Positions 23,850 to 30,113 of a stretch of DNA of 30,113 nt are shown here, in pieces (within the stretch, counting starts at the first letter, position 1; every line of letters begins with the position of its first letter). Source of the DNA: CAIUMH01 sp037142475 (GTDB taxonomy: Bacteria > Actinomycetota > Acidimicrobiia > Acidimicrobiales > RAAP-2); contig JBAXAR010000011.1 of NCBI GenBank assembly GCA_037142475.1, positions 1 through 30,113 on the forward strand, in the 5' to 3' direction. The position numbers and the translations under genes were made by a program. A model generated the notes under the pieces. That model saw nothing but the letters and a program-made list of their open reading frames with translations. It was not told where the DNA came from and searched no databases.

Positions 23850-24752
23850 ATGTCGAAACTGACCCACCTTCAGCAGCTTGAGTCCGACAGCATCCAGATC
23901 TTCAGAGAGGCCGTCGCTGAGAGCGAGCGTCCGGTCATGCTGTATTCAGTTGGCAAGGACAGTTCGGTGATGCTGCACCTTGCCCTCAAGGCCTTCTACC
24001 CCTCACCACCGCCCTTTCCGCTGCTCCACGTGGACACCACCTGGAAGTTCCAAGCCATGTATGAGTTCCGCGACGCCCTCGTGGCTCGACACCAACTCGA
24101 GCTGCTGACCTACCAGAATCCCGACTGCATCGAACGAGGCATCAACCCGTTCGACCACGGCTCGGCGATGCACACTGATCTGTGGAAGACCGAAGGTCTC
24201 AAGCAAGCACTTGATCTTCATGGGTTTGATCTGGCGTTCGGCGGGGCCCGCAGGGACGAGGAGAAGTCCCGGGCCAAAGAGCGAATCTTTTCGATCCGGT
24301 CGGCCCAGCATCGATGGGACCCGAAACAACAGAGACCCGAGCTCTGGCACCTCTTCAATACGCGAACTCGTCCGGGCGAAAGCGTTCGCGTCTTTCCACT
24401 CTCAAATTGGACAGAGCTCGATGTGTGGCAGTACATCCACCTCGAGGAGATCCCGATTGTGCCGCTCTATCTCGCTGCTGAGCGACCGGTGGTGGAGCGT
24501 GACGGAACGTTGATCATGGTCGATGATGACCGCATGCCACTCGCTCCGGGCGAAGTACCCGAGCTGCGCAGCATCCGATTCCGGACCCTTGGCTGTTATC
24601 CGCTCACCGGAGCCGTCGAGAGCACAGCGGGGACCCTTGAAGAGATCATCCAAGAGATGCTCCTGACCACCAGTTCTGAGCGCGAGGGCCGAGTCATTGA
24701 CCACGATGCGTCGGGCTCGATGGAGAAGAAGAAGCAAGAGGGATACTTCTAA
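23850..24752 (+). CDS. cysD: Sulfate adenylyltransferase subunit 2 (ATP sulfurylase catalytic subunit)
   Basis: A 300-aa PP-loop ATP pyrophosphatase that makes adenosine 5'-phosphosulfate from ATP and sulfate, with energy from GTP hydrolysis by CysN. It has the ATP-binding SVGKDSS (33-39), VDTTWKFQAMYEFRD, GGARRDEEKSRAKERIFS and LSNWTELDVWQYIHLEEIPIVPLY, all standard CysD blocks, and the C-terminus EKKKQEGYF is also characteristic. Its length is normal. The ATG is preceded by GGAGGTGAG. Its stop overlaps the start of cysNC (TAATG), so the two subunits are co-translated. It begins sulfate assimilation or supplies PAPS for sulfation. Confidence 0.96.
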   Translation: MSKLTHLQQLESDSIQIFREAVAESERPVMLYSVGKDSSVMLHLALKAFYPSPPPFPLLHVDTTWKFQAMYEFRDALVARHQLELLTYQNPDCIERGINPFDHGSAMHTDLWKTEGLKQALDLHGFDLAFGGARRDEEKSRAKERIFSIRSAQHRWDPKQQRPELWHLFNTRTRPGESVRVFPLSNWTELDVWQYIHLEEIPIVPLYLAAERPVVERDGTLIMVDDDRMPLAPGEVPELRSIRFRTLGCYPLTGAVESTAGTLEEIIQEMLLTTSSEREGRVIDHDASGSMEKKKQEGYF

Positions 24753-26686
24753 TGGCACACGCCGCTGACGACCTCGTCGCCACCGATATCGGCGAGTACC
24801 TCCGTCGCCACGAGAACAAGTCGATGCTGCGGTTCATTACGTGTGGAAGCGTCGACGACGGCAAGAGCACGCTCATTGGCCGACTTCTCTACGACGCCAA
24901 GCTTGTCTTTGCTGACCACCTCGAAGCCTTGGAGGCGGACTCCAAGCGCATCGGCACCCAAGGCGACGAACTTGATTTCGCTCTCCTTGTCGATGGACTC
25001 GCTGCTGAGCGCGAACAGGGGATCACCATCGACGTGGCGTATCGCTTCTTCACCACAGAGCGACGCAAGTTCATCGTGGCGGACACGCCCGGACATGAGC
25101 AGTACACGCGCAACATGGTCACCGGGGCTTCGACTGCGGAGTTGGCTGTCATCCTCGTCGACGCCCGCAAGGGCGTTGTCACCCAGACTCGGCGCCACAG
25201 CTTCCTGGTGTCGCTCTTGGGGATCCGCCACGTGGTGGTCGCGGTCAACAAACTCGATCTCGTCGATTATTCGGAGGAGGTCTTCGCCGGTATCGAGGCC
25301 GACTATCGCTCCTTCGCTGATCTCATTGGAATCAACGATGTGACCTGTATCCCGATCTCGGCGCTCAACGGTGACAACGTGACGACGCCGAGTTCTCGCA
25401 CCCCCTTCTACGACGGCCCGACGCTCCTCGAGCACCTCGAGGCGGTGGAGGTGGGTGACGAAAGGGACGCAGGTCCTCTCCGGCTCCCCGTGCAGTGGGT
25501 GAATCGTCCCAATCTGGATTTCCGTGGGTTTTCAGGCCAGATCGCCGGAGGCTCAGTGCGCCCCGGGGATCAGGTGCGGATTATGCCTGCGGGAACTGAA
25601 ACCAGCATCAGCCGGATCGTCACCGCCGACGGCGACCTTGAGGAGGCATCATCCGGGCAGTCAGTGACGGTGACGTTGGCCGATGAGGTCGATGTCAGTC
25701 GAGGGGACGTGATTACTCATGCCCTCGCTTCCGCTCCCGTGGGCGATCAGTTCGAGTGTCACCTGATCTGGATGGGCGAAGAGCCCATGCTGCCTGGGCG
25801 CCCCTATTTTCTGAAGATCGGAACGAAGACTGTCGGGGCGACCGTCACGCACCCGAAGTTCAAGATCAACGTCAACACGCTCGAGCACGAACCGGCCCCG
25901 ACACTCGGCCTGAATGAGATCGGCGTGTGCAACATCAGCACTGACCGGCCAATCTCCTTCGATCCTTACGTCGAGAATCGCGACACGGGTGGGTTCATCC
26001 TCATCGATCGCTACACCAATGCCACGGTGGGCGCTGGTCTGATTTCCTTCGAGCTACGCCGTTCTCAGAACGTGCATTGGCAGACGACCCTGGTCGACCG
26101 AGAGGCACGAGCCCGCCTCCTTGGCCAGCAGCCGCGTGTGGTCTGGTTTACGGGCCTCTCTGGCGCTGGCAAGTCCACGATTGCCAGCTTGGTGGAGAGG
26201 CGACTGTTCGATCAGGGCTTCCACACCTACCTTCTTGACGGCGACAATCTGCGTCACGGGCTGAATCGGGACGTGGGCTTCACCTCGGCTGATCGTGTTG
26301 AGAACGTTCGCCGGGCTGCGGAAGTGGCGAGGATCTTGGTGGATGCCGGCATCGTGGTGCTGGCATCGTTCATTTCGCCGTTCCGAGCGGAGCGGCGGAT
26401 GGCACGAGACCTTTTTGAAGAAGGCCAATTCATCGAAGTCCACGTGGACATCCCGCTCGCCATCGCGGAGGGGAGGGATCACAAGGGTCTCTACGCCAAG
26501 GCACGACGCGGCGAACTGACCAACTTCACCGGTATCGACTCTCCCTATGAGTCTCCAGAGAAGCCCGAGCTACACCTTGACGCTGCAACGTTGAGCGTCG
26601 AGGAAGCGGCAGCGAGTGTCGTTGACTATCTCCTCCAGCCAGGCATCCTCGGAGCGACTCCAGGGATCGAGTCCCTCTGGATCTGA
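24752..26686 (+). CDS. cysNC: Bifunctional sulfate adenylyltransferase GTPase / adenylylsulfate kinase
   Basis: A 644-aa fusion. CysN covers about residues 1-445, with GTPase motifs GSVDDGKST (32-40), DTPGHEQ (111-117) and NKLD (166-169), then EF-Tu-like beta barrels. CysC covers about 455-644, an APS kinase with P-loop GLSGAGKS (468-475), DGDNLRHGLNRDVGF (496-510) and the downstream ENVRRAAEVA block. CysN drives the ATP sulfurylase reaction with CysD, and CysC phosphorylates APS to PAPS. Such fusions are well known in actinobacteria. No reductases (cysH, sir) lie nearby, so the fate of PAPS, reduction or sulfation, is open. The gene starts on the last base of cysD's stop. Confidence 0.96.
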   Translation: MAHAADDLVATDIGEYLRRHENKSMLRFITCGSVDDGKSTLIGRLLYDAKLVFADHLEALEADSKRIGTQGDELDFALLVDGLAAEREQGITIDVAYRFFTTERRKFIVADTPGHEQYTRNMVTGASTAELAVILVDARKGVVTQTRRHSFLVSLLGIRHVVVAVNKLDLVDYSEEVFAGIEADYRSFADLIGINDVTCIPISALNGDNVTTPSSRTPFYDGPTLLEHLEAVEVGDERDAGPLRLPVQWVNRPNLDFRGFSGQIAGGSVRPGDQVRIMPAGTETSISRIVTADGDLEEASSGQSVTVTLADEVDVSRGDVITHALASAPVGDQFECHLIWMGEEPMLPGRPYFLKIGTKTVGATVTHPKFKINVNTLEHEPAPTLGLNEIGVCNISTDRPISFDPYVENRDTGGFILIDRYTNATVGAGLISFELRRSQNVHWQTTLVDREARARLLGQQPRVVWFTGLSGAGKSTIASLVERRLFDQGFHTYLLDGDNLRHGLNRDVGFTSADRVENVRRAAEVARILVDAGIVVLASFISPFRAERRMARDLFEEGQFIEVHVDIPLAIAEGRDHKGLYAKARRGELTNFTGIDSPYESPEKPELHLDAATLSVEEAAASVVDYLLQPGILGATPGIESLWI

Positions 26687-26829
26687 GGGTGGCCGAACTC
26701 GTCCTGGCTCCCTTCCCAGTCGGGATCACGATGAGGCGCTCTCTCGCCTCAGATTCGCAAGTGGTCCGCCTCTCAGCGCTACGGTTTTAATCAGGCGGAC
26801 TGACCGCCACGCCGACAAGGGGGGATCAA

Positions 26830-27192
26830 GTGACTGCAGCAACAACGTCTACTTCGCCGGGAGCGATGATCGCCGCGGGGGTCATCTTGCTCCTCGTGAT
26901 CATCGCCGAGTGGCGGGTGCTGTCCAAGGCCGGCAAGCCCGGCTGGGGGGCGATCATTCCGATCTACAACCTCTATCTCATCTGCAAAGTGGCGAAGCGT
27001 CCTGGCTGGTGGTGGGTCCTCTTCATCATCCCCGTCGTGAACGTGGTGATCACCATCATTGTCATGCTCGACGTGGCAAAGGCGTTCAAGAAGGGCGTCG
27101 GGTTCGGTATTGGCCTGATTCTCTTGAATCCACTTTTCATGATGATCCTCGGCTACGGATCAGCCGAGTACGACGGGTCTCCCGCGGCCTGA
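26830..27192 (+). CDS. Small membrane protein, DUF5684-like
   Basis: A 120-aa protein with four hydrophobic helices (about residues 12-26, 37-53, 61-81, 90-108). The block VLSKAGKPGWGAIIPIYNLYLICKVAKRPGWWW is the DUF5684 signature; members are small membrane proteins of unknown function, sometimes annotated as signal-peptidase-like. The GTG start at 26830 is supported by GGGGGG five bases upstream. It stands alone after cysNC (143 bp). No catalytic residues are visible. Confidence 0.8.
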   Translation: MTAATTSTSPGAMIAAGVILLLVIIAEWRVLSKAGKPGWGAIIPIYNLYLICKVAKRPGWWWVLFIIPVVNVVITIIVMLDVAKAFKKGVGFGIGLILLNPLFMMILGYGSAEYDGSPAA

Positions 27193-27238
27193 GGTATTCC
27201 ATGAAGTGAGCCGGATCGGATCTTCCTGTGACGGTCTG

Positions 27239-27358
27239 ATGAGCGACAGCACCATCTGCCTGCGGAGGAATCAGCCGTGGGGTGTGGTGCTGTTTCGCGA
27301 TGGTCCTCTCGCCGGCAGGGAGCAATTGGCGTGGCTGCTCTCGGACCAAGACTGGTGA
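27239..27358 (+). CDS. Possible small protein, 39 aa
   Basis: A short ATG-started frame (MSDSTICLRRNQPWGVVLF...LLSDQDW) with plausible codon bias but no ribosome site or recognised family. It lies in the 256-bp gap between the DUF5684-like gene and the channel gene, which otherwise shows nothing. Confidence 0.2.
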   Translation: MSDSTICLRRNQPWGVVLFRDGPLAGREQLAWLLSDQDW

Positions 27359-27448
27359 TGCCCAAGGATGAGGGGATCACCCACATCTCCCGGCTTGTGC
27401 TGCACGATCAGATTGGGTGCGGCGGCGCACTTGATTGAGATTGGGCGG

Positions 27449-28183
27449 ATGAACATGGTGAACAGATTTGAGGCGCCGATGGCGGAAACCAGCGACCGGC
27501 GGCGTTCGATGGATGACCGGGTGGCGAACTACCGCTACGGCCTCCTTCTGGGTCTCCTGTTTGTCACCTTTTTCTTTGTCGGGACAACGAGCCCGAGCCG
27601 GTGGTCGCCACTGGTGACGGTCGTGGTCGAATCGGCCACCTTGCTGGTGGCACTGCTCGCCTCGGGGGCGAAGCGATTGGTGGTCATCGGTTCGCTGGTG
27701 GTCATCGCATCTGGCCTGACGGTCAGCACGATCGAACTCTTCTCTCCGAGTCAGACGGGCGCTACCGCTGCGGCTGGAGTGGCAGCTCTCTTGGTGTTCG
27801 TGGCTCCGATCACCATTGTGAGGGGGCTCGTGGCCCGCCATACCCTTGATCTCAAGACCGTTCTCGGTGCCCTTTGCCTCTACGTCATGCTCGGGTTGTT
27901 CTTCGCGTTTCTCTTCAACGCGATTGAGGTTGCGGGTGGCAACCCGTTCTTTGCTCAGATCCACCGGGGGACGCCATCTGATTTTCTCTACTTCAGCGTC
28001 GTCACGATGACGACTGTCGGCTACGGGGACCTGACTGCGGCCAGCGGCCTTGGCCGCTCCTTGGCAGTGTTCGAGGCGATGGTGGGCCAGCTCTATCTCG
28101 TCACTGTGGTCGCCCTGCTCGTCTCGAACCTTGGTCCCATCGTGAGCCGTCGCCGCCAGGATCAAAGCGGCGATACCCCCTAG
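27449..28183 (+). CDS. Potassium-channel-like membrane protein (two-TM pore, ion_trans_2)
   Basis: A 244-aa membrane protein with about six helices: four N-terminal ones (first at YGLLLGLLFVTFFFVG) and a C-terminal pore module. The latter comprises helix VLGALCLYVMLGLFFAFLFNAI, the pore loop SDFLYFSVVTMTTVGYGDLTAASGLGR with the K+ filter TVGYGD, and the last helix LAVFEAMVGQLYLVTVVALLVSNLG. A short cytoplasmic tail (VSRRRQDQSGDTP) carries no RCK domain. There is no Arg-rich S4, so it is not a typical voltage sensor. ATG 27449 is given; 27455 and 27479 are in frame, and the latter has GAGG upstream. It converges with the TetR gene, 13 bp away. Confidence 0.85.
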   Translation: MNMVNRFEAPMAETSDRRRSMDDRVANYRYGLLLGLLFVTFFFVGTTSPSRWSPLVTVVVESATLLVALLASGAKRLVVIGSLVVIASGLTVSTIELFSPSQTGATAAAGVAALLVFVAPITIVRGLVARHTLDLKTVLGALCLYVMLGLFFAFLFNAIEVAGGNPFFAQIHRGTPSDFLYFSVVTMTTVGYGDLTAASGLGRSLAVFEAMVGQLYLVTVVALLVSNLGPIVSRRRQDQSGDTP

Positions 28184-28196
28184 GAACGCCACTGCC

Positions 28197-28883
28197 CTAG
28201 GGCGGGCCGTCGGGACCTTCCGCCGTTGGGTGGTCGTTCTCCGCCCAACCAAGACGAGCCTCATAGTCGGGAAGGCTCGTCCGAAAGAGCTGTACGAGTT
28301 CGAATGCGTCGATGACGTCCTGAGCCTCGAATGAGTGAGTCTCGAAGAAGATGGTTGAGCCCTCAACGAGGAGGACCATCATTGATTGGAACGATCTCGC
28401 TGTCCGCTCTGAAACCTCTTTGGGGTCCCGCTGACTCTCAAAGAGCCAACCGCCCTCAGTCGTTGAGGTGCGAGCAAACCTCGAGGGCGCTGCTCCTCTT
28501 CCCAGCAGCCACGCCACCATTCGCGTCCGAAGGACGAAGTCCTCGTTGAAGAGATCGTTGATGGATGGCTCCGGTCCCAGTTCTGCGACACAGCGGCGTC
28601 GAAGCTCTGTGGTCACTTCAATGAAGAGGCCTTCAAGGTCCCCGAAGTTCCGGGGGATCGCTGAGGGATTCACGCCAGCGGCCAGGGCGATCTTCCGTGT
28701 TGAGACGTGATCAAAGGCCGTCGTCCGGAGCAGCGTGATGGCCGCTTCAACGAGTCGGCGTTTCGCTTCTGGTCCTGCGACCCGGCCAGGAGACGCTGGT
28801 GTTGTCGTTGGCTCATTCACTGGTTTCACCGTACCGGGAGTCTTCCCGCCAGCAAAGTGCAGGCGTGCTATTGCCTTTGTCAT
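28197..28883 (-). CDS. TetR/AcrR-family transcriptional regulator
   Basis: A 228-aa repressor. The HTH lies at about residues 36-80: AKRRLVEAAITLLRTTAFDHVSTRKIALAAGVNPSAIPRNFGDLEGLFIEV, a clear TetR motif although the usual YYHF is IPRNF. The rest is a ligand-binding domain with TRMVAWLLGRGAAP. ATG 28883 is the most sensible start; 28982 would add 33 residues across the operator-like repeat. No Shine-Dalgarno is seen. It is divergent from the Fn3-repeat protein and may control it as well as itself, since the 164-bp gap between them holds an operator-like repeat. Confidence 0.82.
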   Translation of the reverse strand: MTKAIARLHFAGGKTPGTVKPVNEPTTTPASPGRVAGPEAKRRLVEAAITLLRTTAFDHVSTRKIALAAGVNPSAIPRNFGDLEGLFIEVTTELRRRCVAELGPEPSINDLFNEDFVLRTRMVAWLLGRGAAPSRFARTSTTEGGWLFESQRDPKEVSERTARSFQSMMVLLVEGSTIFFETHSFEAQDVIDAFELVQLFRTSLPDYEARLGWAENDHPTAEGPDGPP

Positions 28884-28907
28884 GGGGGGGTGAGAGAATT
28901 GGGCAAT

Positions 28908-28924
28908 TGCATGCACTGCATGCA
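28908..28924. promoter_or_regulatory. Tandem TGCATGCA palindromes, candidate TetR operator
   Basis: Two copies of the self-complementary TGCATGCA at 28908-28915 and 28917-28924, separated by one C, giving a 9-bp period. The pair sits 25 bp upstream of the TetR start in the divergent gap. Its role is inferred from position. Confidence 0.5.
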
Positions 28925-29047
28925 CTGAGGTAGGGCGGCGGGTGGCGGCGATCACTGGCATTCCACGCGATGTTGAAGGCAACCGTCGGTTGAACCTTTG
29001 ATAAGGAATGTGGCCGGCATCGGGCAGGGGCGAGGAGGTGCAGGGCG

Positions 29048-30113
29048 ATGAGGTACTCGGGTCGACGGGCCTTTAATCGCCGACGGCACCAATTGGTAGC
29101 TCGCTGTGTATCGGTCATGATGCTGGCGTCGACCTTCGGGGCGATCGCTCTCCCACTTGCTCCCGCCAGCGCTGACGTGGTGCCAGGTTCTTCGGTACCG
29201 AGCGCCCCGTCTGCGGTGACTGCCGTTGCAGCAAACGGATCTGCCACGGTCTCGTGGACGGCATCAGACTCCACTGGCGGGTCAGCCATCACCTCATACG
29301 TAGTCACTGCCACGCCATCGAGTCAGACCTGCACCTATCAGGTCACGAATCCTGAGGTTGATAGCTGCACCGTTGTGGGCCTCACGAACGGCACCGCCTA
29401 CACCTTCACGGTTACCGCCACCAACGCGGCAGGTGACTCGGTCGCGTCAGTCGCCTCAAGTTCTGTCGTCCCGGCGATCGTGCCGAGTGCACCGGCGACT
29501 GCGACCGCCGTCGCCGGTAATGCCTCGGTGACAGTCTCGTGGACACCACCAGCCTCCGATGGCGGGTCGACCATCACGTCGTACGTGGTGACGTCATCCC
29601 CAGAGGCCAAGACCTGCTCCTATCAAGTGGTCTCGCCAGAGACCGACACCTGTGTCGTGACGGGCCTCACCAACGGCACTGCCTATACCTTCACGGTCAC
29701 TGCAACGAATGGCGTTGGAACCGGGGGGGCGTCAGATGTGACAACCCCTGTCACCCCTCAGGGCTCTGCAGTCGCCCCTAGTGCGCCAACGTCAGTGTCC
29801 GGTGTTCGAGGGAACGCGTCCGTCGTGGTCTCCTGGAAGGCGCCCACTTCGAATGGTGGTGCCTCAGTGAAGTCCTACCTCGTCACCTCGTCACCGGGAG
29901 CCAAGACCTGCTCCACAGTCCTCACGAGATGCACCGTCACCGGCCTCACCAACGGCACTCCCTATACCTTCACGGTCACCGCCACCAATGCTGCGGGCAC
30001 CTCTGAGGCCTCAGCAGCGTCAGCTCCTGCGACTCCCGCCGCCGCCCCGGCTGCACCCAGCGGTGTCACGGCAACCTCGAATGTCTCTGGTCAGTCAACG
30101 ATCTCTTGGGCCC
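29048..30113 (+). CDS. Secreted protein with fibronectin type III repeats, 3' truncated
   Basis: The frame is open to the right edge (355 codons seen). A signal peptide covers about 1-43 (RRAFNRRRHQ, then SVMMLASTFGAIALPLAPASA before D). Fn3 repeats begin near residues 51, 146, 244 and 336, each with a PSAP opening, a VSW core tryptophan, SYVVT and GLTNGTxYTFTVTATN. Complete repeats carry two Cys (TC...C) with 7-12 residues between them, so a repeat-internal disulfide is likely. The ATG at 29048 has GAGGAGG nine bases upstream. Such proteins bind polysaccharide or form surface structures; any catalytic domain would lie beyond the window. Confidence 0.85.
   Translation, partial: MRYSGRRAFNRRRHQLVARCVSVMMLASTFGAIALPLAPASADVVPGSSVPSAPSAVTAVAANGSATVSWTASDSTGGSAITSYVVTATPSSQTCTYQVTNPEVDSCTVVGLTNGTAYTFTVTATNAAGDSVASVASSSVVPAIVPSAPATATAVAGNASVTVSWTPPASDGGSTITSYVVTSSPEAKTCSYQVVSPETDTCVVTGLTNGTAYTFTVTATNGVGTGGASDVTTPVTPQGSAVAPSAPTSVSGVRGNASVVVSWKAPTSNGGASVKSYLVTSSPGAKTCSTVLTRCTVTGLTNGTPYTFTVTATNAAGTSEASAASAPATPAAAPAAPSGVTATSNVSGQSTISWA

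Noticed and set aside
27377..28366. Long minus-strand frame (329 codons) opposite the channel gene
   Set aside because: It is the mirror of a GC-rich coding region. The plus strand encodes a clear TVGYGD channel and the minus product is a low-complexity Arg/His/Asp-rich string.
1..30113. CRISPR array, rRNA, phage structural genes
   Set aside because: No regularly spaced repeat-spacer series, no rRNA sequence and no capsid, portal or tail genes were seen. The regular repeats at 29.2-30.1 kb encode Fn3 domains.

Overview
The window reads as chromosomal DNA from a high-GC, Gram-positive-type actinobacterium. Pointers are the strong G/C third-position bias, many GTG starts, stop/start-overlap operons, an F420-type LLM oxidoreductase, a DsbA-fold protein related to the mycothiol-linked Rv2466c group, and a CysD plus fused CysNC pair. 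An acidimicrobial or related lineage would fit, but I cannot fix the taxonomy from sequence alone.

Positions 1-8300 look like an envelope/glycan region. They hold the end of a DHA2-type MFS exporter, a minus-strand overlapping operon (NAD-dependent sugar epimerase, GT2 glycosyltransferase, GT-C type membrane glycosyltransferase), a separate SDR, and a plus-strand polytopic membrane protein that resembles GT-C enzymes. Positions 8356-12768 form a plus-strand acyl-CoA/redox cluster: crotonase, SDR and LLM oxidoreductase with overlapping ends, then a second SDR and a DsbA-fold protein. A TetR-like regulator and a DUF2237 gene follow.

Positions 14.7-23.6 kb are the accessory part. Two toxin-antitoxin (TA) modules (Phd/YefM + RelE/ParE-like; TacA/TacT-like) lie just outside three direct copies of the 3' half of tRNA-Lys(UUU). 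The copies are at 16486-16560, 20834-20918 and, inside the intact minus-strand tRNA, 23563-23609. The first compartment carries a YtrA-like GntR repressor, a membrane-anchored protein that appears to share a pro-region with the neighbouring secreted S1 serine protease, and an ISL3 insertion sequence with four in-frame stops. The second carries HigBA with a palindromic operator and a PadR gene overlapping a decayed HAAS-type membrane protein gene. The arrangement looks like a tandem or repeatedly used tRNA-Lys integration site that has lost its integrase. A 66-bp higB scrap left of the first repeat (65/66 identical) supports repeated recombination here.

From 23.8 kb the core chromosome resumes: cysD-cysNC for sulfate activation, a small DUF5684-like membrane protein, a K+-channel-like protein, a TetR regulator, and a divergent secreted protein made of fibronectin type III repeats that runs off the right edge.
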